In this document: one piece after another, positions 1 to 8,998 of the stretch | Layout: each line of letters opens with the position of its first letter | Position numbering within the stretch: the first letter of the stretch is position 1 | Source: Trichococcus palustris | GTDB lineage: Bacteria > Bacillota > Bacilli > Lactobacillales > Aerococcaceae | Assembly (NCBI RefSeq): GCF_900114465.1 | Contig: NZ_FOTD01000006.1 | Coordinates: 1 to 64,000, forward strand | DNA length: 64,000 nucleotides | Direction of reading: 5' to 3' | The notes under the pieces: model-generated | The model's input: only the letters and a program-made list of their open reading frames with translations | Told to the model about the DNA's origin: nothing | The model's database searches: none | Program-made: the position numbers and the translations under genes

Positions 1-270
1 AAACGAATCCGCTAAGTGCTGTAAGGAGGACTGAAGCGCAATACTGTCGACTTCTTTCAACCAACCGGTTTCTTCTTCCCTTTTCATTTTGGGGAGCATG
101 GCGGAGCAAGCGTTATAGGACAAGCCTTTGCCGGTTTCCGCATAGGTGGTGTTCCAGAGATCCAGAAAGTGATTAAAGACAAATCGTGAACAGCCGATGG
201 TTTTCGCAATCAGAATGGTTTGTTCCTGATTGGGATAGAGGCGGAATTGATAGGCTTTGTATCGCAGCAT
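1..270 (-). CDS. tnpB: TnpB, IS200/IS605-family accessory RNA-guided nuclease, N-terminal part
   Basis: The 90 visible residues begin MLRYKAYQFRLYPN and include SRFVFNHFLDLW, the typical N-terminus of TnpB/OrfB proteins. TnpB is an RNA-guided DNA endonuclease of IS605-type transposons. The gene runs off the left edge, so the RuvC-like catalytic residues and zinc finger cannot be seen and intactness is unknown. The start at 270 has AAAGGAG about 8 bases upstream; an in-frame ATG at 279 overlaps that site and is less likely. No tnpA is visible on the upstream side, so it may be an IS1341-like, tnpB-only element. Confidence 0.85.
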   Translation of the reverse strand, partial: MLRYKAYQFRLYPNQEQTILIAKTIGCSRFVFNHFLDLWNTTYAETGKGLSYNACSAMLPKMKREEETGWLKEVDSIALQSSLQHLADSF

Positions 271-402
271 TGAACTCATCTCCTTTACTCCAATTATACG
301 CCGAGGCTGTCATAAGAACAAAAAAGACCGCGCCGATTCATCCCACGATTGAAATCACGGGTGTTCTCGGCGCAATAATAAAGAAAAACGAGGTGAATCT
401 TC

Positions 403-1089
403 ATGAAAGAAATTTGCTACCGCAATGAATATAAGCATGAAATATCACAGAAAAACAAAATCATCCTCACGAGCCGATTGAGGAAATTTCTGCCGCACGA
501 TGAGAATGCCATCGACAACAGTTATTTCGTCAAAAGCTTGTACTTCGACACCATCTATGATGACGCCTTTTGGGAAAAGGAGGATGGCGCAGCCTATCGC
601 GAAAAGTTCCGAATCCGCCACTACAACAACGTTCACTCCTTCATCCGCTTGGAAAAGAAAGTGAAGGACGGTGCCGTCGGGTACAAAAGAAGCGCGCGGC
701 TCACAAAAGAACTGGCCGAACAGCTCATCCAGAAAAACTATGACGTTCTGGCCGATGAAACCGACCCTCTGCTCCAGGAATTTTATGCGAAATGCAAAAG
801 CCAATGCATGGAGCCGAAAGTCATCATCGCCTATGAACGGGAGGCTTTCGCCTATGTGCCCGGCAATGTACGCGTCACCTTCGACTACGACATGCATGCC
901 TGCACGCAGGTATCAACCTTTTTCTCCTGCGAAACAACCGGCATGAGGGAACCCGGCATCGCTTGCGTCCTCGAAGTCAAGTTCGACAAATACTTACCGC
1001 TTTGGATCCAAAATTTGGTCCAGGTGGAAGAAACATCCAGCACATCCCATTCGAAATATGTCATCGGCCGGCATCTGAACCAATACTGA
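403..1089 (+). CDS. VTC-domain protein (polyphosphate polymerase-like)
   Basis: The 228-residue product has the tunnel-fold signature of the VTC domain: NEYKHEI near residues 8-14, REKFRIR at 66-72, LEKKVK at 83-88, YERxAF at 144-149, RVTFD at 157-161, LEVKFD at 190-195 and SKY at 217-219. These basic and acidic positions match the nucleotide and polyphosphate-binding tunnel of eukaryotic Vtc4. Bacterial homologues are usually next to DUF4956 and CotH or Cthe_2159-like genes, as here. The activity in bacteria is inferred. The start has a GAGGTG site, and DUF4956 follows 21 bases downstream, suggesting one operon with the next two or three genes. Confidence 0.85.
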   Translation: MKEICYRNEYKHEISQKNKIILTSRLRKFLPHDENAIDNSYFVKSLYFDTIYDDAFWEKEDGAAYREKFRIRHYNNVHSFIRLEKKVKDGAVGYKRSARLTKELAEQLIQKNYDVLADETDPLLQEFYAKCKSQCMEPKVIIAYEREAFAYVPGNVRVTFDYDMHACTQVSTFFSCETTGMREPGIACVLEVKFDKYLPLWIQNLVQVEETSSTSHSKYVIGRHLNQY

Positions 1090-1110
1090 CCATAACCAGG
1101 AGGAACAACA

Positions 1111-1782
1111 ATGAACACTTTCACCGATATTTTGAAAAACAGCTTTTTGGACCAGACATCCGACTTTTCCATCGCGGGGGCTGCGGTTTCCCTTTCCTCC
1201 GCCCTTCTCATCGGGCTTTTCATCTTCTTCATCTACAAGAAGACCTACGCCGGCGTCATGTATTCCAAACCGTTCAATACGTCATTGGTCCTTTTGACGG
1301 TCCTGACCACCTTCGTCATCCTGGCGGTAACGTCAAACGTCGTCCTTTCGCTCGGGATGGTCGGAGCCCTTTCGATCGTCCGCTTCCGTACCGCCATCAA
1401 GGAACCCTTGGATCTGGTTTTCCTTTTCTGGTCCATCAGTGTCGGCATCATCCTCGGCGCCGGGCTTTACCCCCTGGCTTTCTTGGGATCCGTGTTCACC
1501 ACTGCGATCCTGCTGCTTTTGACAGCCAAGGTCGACGGGTCCGCCCCTTATATATTGATGCTGCACCTGGAGAATGAGAATGCGGAATTGGAAGCAGTCG
1601 AACTCCTGAAGAACCGCTTCGGCAAACTGGTCGTGAAATCAAAAAGCATCACCCATGGCCAACCCGAACTGATCTATGAAGTGAAAATAAAAAATAACGA
1701 AACCAATTTCCTGAACGACCTCTGCGCTCTCGAAGGCGTCCAAAATGCAACCTTGGTCAGCTACAACGGCAACCAAGCCTGA
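1111..1782 (+). CDS. DUF4956 membrane protein
   Basis: The 223-residue protein has about four hydrophobic segments in its first 135 residues, with a conserved core GMVGALSIVRFRTAIKEP at the end of the third, followed by a soluble C-terminal alpha/beta domain of about 85 residues. This is the DUF4956 architecture that accompanies VTC-domain proteins in many Firmicutes and Actinobacteria. Its function is unknown; a membrane partner or channel for the VTC enzyme is a reasonable inference. AGGAGG lies 6 bases before the ATG. It sits between the VTC gene and the beta-helix lipoprotein. Confidence 0.8.
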   Translation: MNTFTDILKNSFLDQTSDFSIAGAAVSLSSALLIGLFIFFIYKKTYAGVMYSKPFNTSLVLLTVLTTFVILAVTSNVVLSLGMVGALSIVRFRTAIKEPLDLVFLFWSISVGIILGAGLYPLAFLGSVFTTAILLLLTAKVDGSAPYILMLHLENENAELEAVELLKNRFGKLVVKSKSITHGQPELIYEVKIKNNETNFLNDLCALEGVQNATLVSYNGNQA

Positions 1783-1824
1783 GCTGAAACAACCAAAATA
1801 AAATGAACTTATTAGGAGACAAAT

Positions 1825-3615
1825 ATGATGAAAAACACTAAAATGAAGATGAATAAACCCTTCTCGAAATACCTTTACCTCACCAGCAGCCTTGTGCTCT
1901 TGACCGCCTGTTCAGCGGATGCAGACACTGCTTCCACATCCAGTGCCGTCAGCATCCCAGAAAACACAACCACATCAGATTCTTCCTATTCAACCGACAA
2001 CAGCACCCTTGTCTCCTTCGAAGCGGAAGCCATCACAATCGATGGCTCAGGCGCGACGGAAGCGGACAGCATCCTCACCATCACCAAGCCTGGGACCTAC
2101 ATTTTGAGCGGCACGCTCAGCCAAGGACAGGTGCGGGTCGAAGCAGCCGACGAAGCCGATGTCCAAATCGTCTTGAACAGCGTCTCCATCACCAACTCCA
2201 CCGGCTCCGCAATCTATGTGAAGAGTTCGAACCAAACGACGATCACCCTCGCCGAAAATACGACCAATACCCTTACGGATGGCGAAAGCTACACCTTTGA
2301 AGACAGCGAAGATGAACCGGACGCTACCCTATTCAGCAAAACGGATCTTGTCCTGAACGGAACAGGAACACTTGTTATCGACGCGAACTACGCACACGCA
2401 ATCAAAGGCAAAGACGATGTGACCATCGCCGAAGGTATCTATAATATAACCGCAGTCGGCGACGGCATAAAAGGCAGAGATTCCTTGACGATTCAAAGCG
2501 GAACATTTAATATAGTATCCGGCGGTGATGGCCTGCAGACTACCAATGAGGAAGAGGAAGGCAAAGGATACCTGTCCATCCAATCCGGTTCCTTCACCGT
2601 TACCGCGGGAGGGGATGGCCTCCAAGCGGCCACCGACCTGCAGATCAGCGGCGGAGATTTCGCTCTGACAACGGGCGGCGGCAGTGCCAACAGCACCAAG
2701 GATGCCAACGGTGGATCACCAGGATTCCCAGGTGCTGTAGAAAGTTCCAGCAGCGAAGATGCAGCCAGCGCCAAAGGTCTGAAAGCCGGAGCATCTTTAG
2801 CGATTGCCGACGGGACCTTCTCGTTGGATACAGCGGATGACGCCCTGCACACCAATGACGCCATCACGATACAGGGCGGGGACTTCACCATCTCTTCCGG
2901 CGATGACGGCATCCACTCCGATGCTTCCTTGACGATCGATGGTGGAACGTTCGACATCGTCCAAAGCTATGAAGGCCTGGAGAGCATGGCGCTCACCATC
3001 AATGGGGGCGAATTTAACATAACAACATCCGATGACGGCATCAATACATCAGGAGGCAATAACGTTTCCTCATCTGATGGCAGCAACACCGTTCAAGACA
3101 CGTTCGCAAACACAGCTACAGGATCCGGTACATTGATCATCAACGGCGGTACGATTACCGTCAACGCCGTCGGTGACGGTGTCGACAGCAACGGCAGCAT
3201 TGAAATGAATGGCGGCACGCTCGTTGTGAACGGTCCGACGGAAAATGACAACGGAACCTTGGACTATGATACCAGCTTCGCTATGAACGGCGGTACCCTC
3301 GTCGGAATCGGCAGTGCCGGCATGGCGATGAGTCCTTCGTCGACATCCACCCAAAGCTTCCTGTTCACGACCGATTTGGCACTTTCCGCCGATGAAGCCA
3401 TCCAGATAACGGGACCGGACGGCGAAGTCATCCTGACATTCAAGGCTTCCGAAGTTTCGCAATCACTCGTTGTCTCGACACCGGAACTGGTTGAAGGGAA
3501 TACGTATACGGTTTCTTCCGGCGGCACGACAGCTACCGATCTGGCGGCCACGACTGAGGCCAGCTCCAGCGGCATGATGGGCGGCGGCGCTGCACCAGGC
3601 GGATTCATGAAATAA
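1825..3615 (+). CDS. Cthe_2159-like carbohydrate-binding beta-helix lipoprotein
   Basis: The 596-residue protein starts with a lysine-rich signal peptide and a lipobox LLTAC, so it is probably a lipid-anchored surface protein. A Ser/Thr linker is followed by a long series of roughly 22-25-residue repeats built on patterns such as LTIDGGTFDI and GDDGIHSD, which predict a right-handed parallel beta-helix. This fits the carbohydrate-binding domain of the Clostridium thermocellum Cthe_2159 family, known to bind acidic polysaccharide. The C-terminus ends in a Gly/Met-rich MMGGGAAPGG tail. Asp-rich turns suggest calcium binding. The ligand here is unknown. The start has TAGGAG 7 bases upstream; a second ATG follows directly. 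Confidence 0.8.
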   Translation: MMKNTKMKMNKPFSKYLYLTSSLVLLTACSADADTASTSSAVSIPENTTTSDSSYSTDNSTLVSFEAEAITIDGSGATEADSILTITKPGTYILSGTLSQGQVRVEAADEADVQIVLNSVSITNSTGSAIYVKSSNQTTITLAENTTNTLTDGESYTFEDSEDEPDATLFSKTDLVLNGTGTLVIDANYAHAIKGKDDVTIAEGIYNITAVGDGIKGRDSLTIQSGTFNIVSGGDGLQTTNEEEEGKGYLSIQSGSFTVTAGGDGLQAATDLQISGGDFALTTGGGSANSTKDANGGSPGFPGAVESSSSEDAASAKGLKAGASLAIADGTFSLDTADDALHTNDAITIQGGDFTISSGDDGIHSDASLTIDGGTFDIVQSYEGLESMALTINGGEFNITTSDDGINTSGGNNVSSSDGSNTVQDTFANTATGSGTLIINGGTITVNAVGDGVDSNGSIEMNGGTLVVNGPTENDNGTLDYDTSFAMNGGTLVGIGSAGMAMSPSSTSTQSFLFTTDLALSADEAIQITGPDGEVILTFKASEVSQSLVVSTPELVEGNTYTVSSGGTTATDLAATTEASSSGMMGGGAAPGGFMK

Positions 3616-3643
3616 GCAAAGGCATAGATGGAAAGGAACTACC

Positions 3644-4618
3644 ATGAAAAAAAGAAAAAAAAGGAAAAAATTAAAAAAGAAATATTCTGTTTTGCTGGTG
3701 GCTCTCTGCATTACCGCAGGCATCCTCTTGACAGTTTCCAATAATGCAACAGAACCCGATTATTCAGATTACAGCGCTTCGGCAAAAGCGGTGCCGGCAG
3801 GTGTTTCGGACACTACCGTCGCAACAGAAGAAGCAGCGACGATCAATGCCCCCTCTACGGATGCGGGCATCGCCCTTTCGGACGAACTGGCTCGGTTGAA
3901 TGAAACCTACCCCAACCAAGTCGGATTCGTTCTGATAAACGAAGGGACGGGCGAAACCATCGCCACAAACGAATCGCGCATTTTCACGAGCGCCAGCCTC
4001 TATAAACTGTTCCTTACCTATGCTGTATTGGAAAAGGTCGACAAGGGCGAGCTGGCCTTGACCGACGTGATGGATGACACGCTGGAGGGGTATTCCGGAG
4101 CGACCATCGACGATTATTTGACGGACACCATCACCCTTTCGGTGAACGAAACGGCCCATGGCCTCGCCCATCTCATCGGCTGGCAAAACGTAGAGTCCTT
4201 CATCCATGAGAACGGCTTTAAGAATACGACCTTTAACCCTTACCTGGAAACGGACGGCATTTATTACTCCGGAACCTTGCAGACCACGCCGGCCGAGGTG
4301 GCTGAATTACTGGAACGCCTGTTGAAGGGCGAATTATTGTCGGAATCGAGCACCTCTTACTTCCTCTACCTGTTGGCGGATCAGCAATTGGTTTACGCAC
4401 TGAATACGGGGCTGACGGATGAAGTTTCCTTTGCACACAAAACCGGCATATTGGATGATGTTTCCCATGATGCCGGCATCATCACGCTGGATGGCCAGGA
4501 TTATATTGTCGCCGTCCTGACCGACGGCTGGCAAAACGCAATCGATGAAGCGACCCCTGTCTTTGAGAGCGTCGGCGCTTCCATCATGACTTATCTGCAT
4601 GCATCGGAAAATAAATAA
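3644..4618 (+). CDS. Membrane-anchored serine hydrolase, class A beta-lactamase fold
   Basis: The 324-residue protein has a very basic N-terminus (MKKRKKRKKLKKK) and one membrane segment at about 14-32, then a Ser/Thr-rich linker and an extracellular penicillin-binding-like domain. The active-site motifs are SLYK (Ser118, Lys121), SVN (166-168) and HKTG (265-268). Length and motif spacing fit the class A beta-lactamase-related serine hydrolases. Without a clear Glu166 region it may be a peptidoglycan hydrolase or esterase rather than a resistance enzyme. It lies 28 bases behind the lipoprotein gene and ends the cluster before a strong terminator. Confidence 0.8.
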   Translation: MKKRKKRKKLKKKYSVLLVALCITAGILLTVSNNATEPDYSDYSASAKAVPAGVSDTTVATEEAATINAPSTDAGIALSDELARLNETYPNQVGFVLINEGTGETIATNESRIFTSASLYKLFLTYAVLEKVDKGELALTDVMDDTLEGYSGATIDDYLTDTITLSVNETAHGLAHLIGWQNVESFIHENGFKNTTFNPYLETDGIYYSGTLQTTPAEVAELLERLLKGELLSESSTSYFLYLLADQQLVYALNTGLTDEVSFAHKTGILDDVSHDAGIITLDGQDYIVAVLTDGWQNAIDEATPVFESVGASIMTYLHASENK

Positions 4619-4625
4619 ACATCAC

Positions 4626-4673
4626 AAAAAAAGATTTTCCTTTTCGAACATAAGAAAAGGAAAATCTTTTTTA
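4626..4673 (+). terminator. Rho-independent terminator of the VTC cluster
   Basis: A near-perfect stem AAAGATTTTCC... / ...GGAAAATCTTT with an 8-base loop is followed by six T residues, 8 bases after the serine hydrolase stop. The region from here to 4898 holds no gene; it includes a small CCCACC/GGTGGG inverted repeat but nothing I can assign. Confidence 0.85.
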
Positions 4674-4898
4674 TTTTCTCCATCCCAAGCTGCCGCCTGA
4701 AAGCCAGACGGGCCCCACCTTTCTATCGCGCTTGGTGGGATTCCGTCGCCTATTTTTCCCCTGCTGCGGATGGGCAAAATTAGGTAATTCGACTTATGTG
4801 CGGTATGATGGCGGGGTACTTACCTTTCATCAACGTTCTGTTCCAAAAAAATCGGACTGATTCAAGACAGTACAAGTAATTATTAAGAGGAGAAAAAC

Positions 4899-5504
4899 AT
4901 GAAATTACAGGTAGAGAAACGCACTGAGGTTGGATCATCTGCTGCTAAGCGTGCAAGAATGAATAAGAAAATCACCGCGGTCATCTATGGAAAAGACGTT
5001 GAAGCCACTCCCGTATTACTTGATGCAAAAGATTTTGATGGGATCCTTAAGAATTTAGGCATAAATGCCATCTTCGATGTAGCTGTGTCCGATGGCAAGA
5101 CTGCACAAGTGATCATCAAGGATGTCCAAGTCGACTCCCTAAGCAACCAAATCTATAATGTGGCATTACAAGCCATTAAAAAAGGCCAAAAATTGACAAT
5201 GAGTGTGCCTATTCACCTTGAAGGCGCAGAAGAAGTCAAAGAAGGCATCTTATCCCAAACACTGAACGTATTGGAAATCGAAACCATTTCCACTAACATA
5301 CCCACTGAATTCGTCATCGATGTCAGCAAAATGAAAATCGGCGAAGCCCTGACGGTTGCTGATATCATCGTTGATAAAGACATCACTATTCTTGCGGATG
5401 CAGACGAAACCGTTGCGGTTGTAGCAGCACCTTCAGCTTCGGAAGAAACAACGCCAGCTGCAGCAACAGAACCTGCAGTGATCGGCGAAAAACTAAAAGC
5501 ATAA
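4899..5504 (+). CDS. rplY: 50S ribosomal protein L25 / general stress protein Ctc
   Basis: The 201-residue protein is the long TL5/Ctc form of L25. It has an N-terminal 5S rRNA-binding domain at about 1-90 (with AVIYGKDVEATPVLLD) and a C-terminal beta domain ending in an Ala/Glu-rich tail. In Bacillus, Ctc is a stress-induced 5S rRNA-binding ribosomal protein. The start is clear, with AGAGGAG 7 bases upstream. It is a single gene between two terminators. No sigma-B-type promoter could be assigned with confidence. Confidence 0.92.
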   Translation: MKLQVEKRTEVGSSAAKRARMNKKITAVIYGKDVEATPVLLDAKDFDGILKNLGINAIFDVAVSDGKTAQVIIKDVQVDSLSNQIYNVALQAIKKGQKLTMSVPIHLEGAEEVKEGILSQTLNVLEIETISTNIPTEFVIDVSKMKIGEALTVADIIVDKDITILADADETVAVVAAPSASEETTPAAATEPAVIGEKLKA

Positions 5505-5513
5505 GCCATAACC

Positions 5514-5553
5514 AAAAGGACTGAGAGGGTATATTCCCTTTCAGTCCTTTTTT
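5514..5553. terminator. Bidirectional terminator between rplY and the feo operon
   Basis: The stem AAAGGACTGA / TCAGTCCTTT, with an inner GAGGG/CCCTT pairing, is flanked by A-runs on one side and T-runs on the other. It can therefore end both rplY and the convergent feo operon. Confidence 0.85.
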
Positions 5554-5557
5554 GATG

Positions 5558-5839
5558 TTATTCACTTTTTTGCAAGACATGCACCGTCGGACAGATTAGC
5601 TCTTCCATCATATCGTCTTGTTTGGCGCTGATCTGGCGCATGAGAGAATGATTTCCGCAACAGGAGGATTTCTCCGCGGAAAAGATTTCCACTTTTGCGG
5701 GCTCATTCATCGGGCAAGCCGTGACGGGACAAGCATTGCATTTTTTTCTACCGCTCCCGATCAAGCGGATTTGCCGGAATAAAATATAGCCCATCAGGCT
5801 CAAAAACAACAGTAACACAATCCAAGATTGCAGATTCAT
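5558..5839 (-). CDS. FeoB-associated Cys-rich membrane protein
   Basis: The 93-residue protein has one N-terminal membrane segment (about 5-22) followed by a cysteine cluster CNACPVTACP and a later SCCG pair. Small proteins of this type (FeoB_associated family) sit behind feoB in many Firmicutes and may fill the role of FeoC or deliver iron. The C-terminal 40 residues are charged and longer than in many family members. It is the last gene of the feoA-feoB operon, 20 bases after feoB. Confidence 0.8.
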   Translation of the reverse strand: MNLQSWIVLLLFLSLMGYILFRQIRLIGSGRKKCNACPVTACPMNEPAKVEIFSAEKSSCCGNHSLMRQISAKQDDMMEELICPTVHVLQKSE

Positions 5840-5859
5840 TCAGTATTCCTCCTCATTTC

Positions 5860-7992
5860 TCATTTGACCATCGGTTTCGCCAGGCTTCCCCATAGCGGCG
5901 AGGCCAGTTTAGGGGCGGGCCGCACAACCAGGAACAGCAGCGCGGCAACAGCAGCGAACGCCAAACCGGCCGCAAATCCAAACGGCGTCCCCAACAGGAA
6001 GACCGAGCCGATTTGGTTGATGATGAAAGCCAGCACATAAGCCAGCGTCGTCTGGTACAGGACACCGAACGCAGTCCACTTCGCGCTGCCGAATTCCGTC
6101 CGCATCGCCCCGACCGCCGCGAAACACGGCATACAGATCATATTGAACACGAGAAACGAAACGGCGCTGACCGGATTGAATAGCGTACTGAAGGCCGTAG
6201 CCACTTCCGCTTCCGAGCCGGTCGCGCCCATCAGCACACCCAGCGTACCGACGATGTTTTCCTTCGCGATCAGTCCTTGGATAGTCGCCACCGTCGCTTG
6301 CCACGAGCCGAAGCCCAACGGAGCGAAGAAGACGGCGACAACGCTACCGATGTTAGCCAGGATGCTGTCGTTGCCTGCTCCAGTCATCTGCAACTGCCAG
6401 TTGAAGGACGACAGGAACCAAATCAGGCTGGCGCTGAGGAAAATGACCGTTCCGGCATTTTGCGTGAAGGCCAGACAACGTGCCCCCACCGCACGCAGAA
6501 TGCTTTTCCACTGCGGCCAATGATACATCGGCAATTCCATGACGAACGGCGAAGGCTCGCCGGCGAAGATGGCCGTTTTCCGCAGCAAAACGCCTGAAAA
6601 AACGACCGTCGCGATACCCAGCAGGTACATGGATAAAGCCACCCAGGAGGCCCCGCCGAAGATGGCATTGGCGATCAGCGCGATGACAGGCAATTTGGCT
6701 CCGCAAGGGATGAACGACGTCGTCATGATCGTCATGCGGCGATCTTGCAAATTTTCGATGGTGCGCGAAGCCTGGATGCCCGGAACCGAACAACCGGATC
6801 CGATCATCAAAGGGATAAAGGATTTACCCGACAAGCCGAAGCCCCGGAACACCCTGTCCATGACAAACGCAACCCGCGCCATATAGCCGCTGTCCTCCAA
6901 CAAGGTCAAGCAGAAGAACAAGGCTGCCATCTGCGGCAAGAAACCCAAGACCGCTCCCACCCCGCCGATGGCACCATCAATGACCAAACTGCTGACGGCA
7001 GGATGGATAGCAATCTTGTCAAAAAAATTCTGCGCCGCTTCCGGTACAATCCGCCCGAACAGTTCATCATTTACCCAGTCGGTCCCCCACGTCCCCACCG
7101 TCGTGATGGCGAAATAGTAGACCGCAAACATGATCAGGATGAAGATCGGCAAGCCCAACCAACGATTCGTCACCACCTGGTCGATGTAGACCGAGACGGA
7201 TTGTTTGTTTTGGTTCTTGACCAATACCTTCTGCGTCACTTTGGTCACGAACTGGTAGCGTTCGTTGATCAGGATGGCTTCGGAGTCGTCGTCCAAATCC
7301 TTTTCGTAGCGGCTGAGCAACCCTTCCATCACCTGCAGCGCGTCTGCGGGGATGTTCAATTTCTCTGCTGTCTGGCTATCCCTTTCAAACAGTTTGATGC
7401 TGTAATACCACAGCAAATGTTGTGGCACAATCGGCGCAAGAATCTCCTGGAAAGTGTCCAAAATGCTCTGAACTACCGTACTATAGGAAATCGGTTCGGC
7501 AATCCTATGATCGACGGCGGCTACCGCTGCAATCAGATTGTCCATACCGCTCTCCTTCAAAGCCGAAATCGTGACGAACGGGATGCCGAAAGCCCGGGAA
7601 AGACCCTCCACATCCAACTGGTCGCCGCGATTTTCGACGATATCCATCATATTCAAAGCGACGACCATCGGCAGATGCAATTCCATCAGTTGGGTCGTCA
7701 AATAGAGGTTCCTTTCCAAGTTGGATGCATCTACAATATTCACGATCAGATCCGGCGCATCCATCGTCAGAAAATCGCGCGTGACGATCTCTTCGATCGT
7801 ATAAGGCGACAGGGAGTAGATGCCCGGCAGATCGACGACTTCCGTTTCACCGTCCTGCCGCAGTGTCCCCATTTTCTTCTCGACCGTCACTCCCGGCCAA
7901 TTCCCCACTCTTTGGGTGGAACCGGTCAGATGATTGAACAAGGTCGTCTTCCCGCTGTTCGGGTTCCCTACCAAAGCAATGCTCTTAGCCAT
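5860..7992 (-). CDS. feoB: Ferrous iron transport protein B
   Basis: This 710-residue GTP-dependent Fe(II) importer has an N-terminal G domain: G1 GNPNSGKT at 9-16, switch GVTVEKK at 34-40, G3 DLPG at 54-57 and G4 NMMD at 114-117. A GDI-like helical segment and about eight membrane helices follow. The gate motifs LEDSGYMAR and GSGCSVPGI carry the conserved cysteine implicated in the iron path. Length is normal. The start directly abuts the feoA stop, indicating translational coupling. Control is through the Fur-like box ahead of feoA. Confidence 0.97.
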   Translation of the reverse strand: MAKSIALVGNPNSGKTTLFNHLTGSTQRVGNWPGVTVEKKMGTLRQDGETEVVDLPGIYSLSPYTIEEIVTRDFLTMDAPDLIVNIVDASNLERNLYLTTQLMELHLPMVVALNMMDIVENRGDQLDVEGLSRAFGIPFVTISALKESGMDNLIAAVAAVDHRIAEPISYSTVVQSILDTFQEILAPIVPQHLLWYYSIKLFERDSQTAEKLNIPADALQVMEGLLSRYEKDLDDDSEAILINERYQFVTKVTQKVLVKNQNKQSVSVYIDQVVTNRWLGLPIFILIMFAVYYFAITTVGTWGTDWVNDELFGRIVPEAAQNFFDKIAIHPAVSSLVIDGAIGGVGAVLGFLPQMAALFFCLTLLEDSGYMARVAFVMDRVFRGFGLSGKSFIPLMIGSGCSVPGIQASRTIENLQDRRMTIMTTSFIPCGAKLPVIALIANAIFGGASWVALSMYLLGIATVVFSGVLLRKTAIFAGEPSPFVMELPMYHWPQWKSILRAVGARCLAFTQNAGTVIFLSASLIWFLSSFNWQLQMTGAGNDSILANIGSVVAVFFAPLGFGSWQATVATIQGLIAKENIVGTLGVLMGATGSEAEVATAFSTLFNPVSAVSFLVFNMICMPCFAAVGAMRTEFGSAKWTAFGVLYQTTLAYVLAFIINQIGSVFLLGTPFGFAAGLAFAAVAALLFLVVRPAPKLASPLWGSLAKPMVK

Positions 7993-8247
7993 TCAGTTTC
8001 CTCCCCCAAAGTTGACTTCTATCATTTCCGCATCTTTTTTGCGGATGGAAAGTTCGTATCCGCGAACCATTATTTGAAGGGGGTCACCCAAGGGCGCAAC
8101 TTTGCGGACATAGATGGGCGTCCCTTTCGTGATGCCCATATCCATCAGCCTTCTGCGGGTTGCCCCTTCCCCCGTTACTTTGTTCACAATGGCGGTCACA
8201 CCAATCGGCAAATCTCGTACATTTGTCAAACCGCTCACTCCATTCAC
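7993..8247 (-). CDS. feoA: Ferrous iron transport protein A
   Basis: This SH3-like FeoA protein of 84 residues carries the core GVTAIVNKVTGEG and RRRLMDMGITKGTPI. FeoA assists FeoB at the membrane. I place the start at GTG 8247, because AAGGA lies 10 bases upstream of it. The longer reading frame begins at GTG 8268, which has no ribosome site and would sit almost in the Fur box. FeoA and feoB are contiguous. Confidence 0.9.
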   Translation of the reverse strand: MNGVSGLTNVRDLPIGVTAIVNKVTGEGATRRRLMDMGITKGTPIYVRKVAPLGDPLQIMVRGYELSIRKKDAEMIEVNFGGGN

Positions 8248-8273
8248 TTGAATTGCTTCCTTACGCACCTAAT

Positions 8274-8288
8274 TGAGAATAATTCTCA
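8274..8288. promoter_or_regulatory. Fur box upstream of feoA
   Basis: The perfect 7-1-7 palindrome TGAGAAT-A-ATTCTCA matches the Gram-positive Fur consensus TGATAAT-N-ATTATCA at 13 of 15 positions. It lies 26 bases upstream of the preferred feoA start, where it would cover the promoter or leader. This predicts repression when iron is plentiful. Confidence 0.85.
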
Positions 8289-8437
8289 TTACGGAATAAG
8301 AGTACGTCATACAGACGTTGAGGTCAAGTAAATTCGGAAATTTTGCGATTATTTCATCCCTTCTTATCTTTTTCCGGACAAAAATATGCCATCCCGAAGC
8401 AACAGCCATCTTATCGCAGTTTTTACCATCTCAAAAA

Positions 8438-8476
8438 GACCCCTGAAGGAAGAAAGTACTCTTCTTTCAGGGGCCA
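8438..8476 (-). terminator. Terminator after the AI-2E-like gene
   Basis: Stem CCCCTGAAGGAAGA / TCTTCTTTCAGGGG with a 6-7 base loop; on the minus strand it is followed by CTTTTT. It lies 28 bases past the stop of the gene starting at 8998. Confidence 0.8.
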
Positions 8477-8503
8477 CTCTGCTTCTATTATTACCGGTCA
8501 TTG

Positions 8504-8998
8504 CTAGCGGAAATGGTCATCTTTTCTCCTGTTGACGCCGGAAACATCAAAAACGGCTTTGATGACGACCGCGATGACGGCCCCCAAAACGGCCCCGATC
8601 GGCCCGAAAAGCAGGATGCAGATGACGGTCGCAGCAAATGTATACAGCGGACGGATACCGATTTCCTTACCGGTGATGAACGGTTCGGCTACTTGGCGGA
8701 CGATGGCGAGGATGATGTACAGCAGACCGATTTGCCATGCCAGGGTGGTGTTGCCCAACAACAGATGGATGATGGCCCACGGAATCATCACCATGCCGCT
8801 GCCCAATACGGGAATCAAATCAAGGACGGCGATACCCAAAGCTTTCAGAAACCAGAAGTCGATCCCGAAAAACAGGAAGCCGACGCAAAGGATCAAAAAG
8901 CTGATGCCGGACAGTTTGATGCCCGCTTTCAGATAGCCCTTGATTCCTTTGCCGGTTGCGTTGATGATTTCTTGTATATAATAGCTGATTTTATCCAA
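8504..8998 (-). CDS. Half-length AI-2E/UPF0118-like permease
   Basis: This 164-residue membrane protein has about four hydrophobic segments. It resembles the C-terminal half of AI-2E family transporters: LDLIPVLGSGMVMIPW, then VRQVAEPFITGKEIGI and GPIGAVLGAVIAVV. Family members normally have 330-400 residues and eight segments, so this is either a genuine short paralogue or an N-terminally truncated copy. The upstream sequence holds no matching reading frame I could see, and the gene has its own start and terminator. Substrate is unknown; AI-2 export is only one role in the family. Confidence 0.65.
   Translation of the reverse strand: MDKISYYIQEIINATGKGIKGYLKAGIKLSGISFLILCVGFLFFGIDFWFLKALGIAVLDLIPVLGSGMVMIPWAIIHLLLGNTTLAWQIGLLYIILAIVRQVAEPFITGKEIGIRPLYTFAATVICILLFGPIGAVLGAVIAVVIKAVFDVSGVNRRKDDHFR

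Noticed and set aside
885-1577. Overlapping frames around the VTC and DUF4956 junction
   Set aside because: They are out-of-frame shadows of two genes whose products match known families over their full length.
6745-8331. A 528-codon plus-strand frame opposite feoB and feoA
   Set aside because: It is the antisense shadow of two well-supported genes, is rich in His/Gln/Arg/Asp as expected for such frames, and has no family features.
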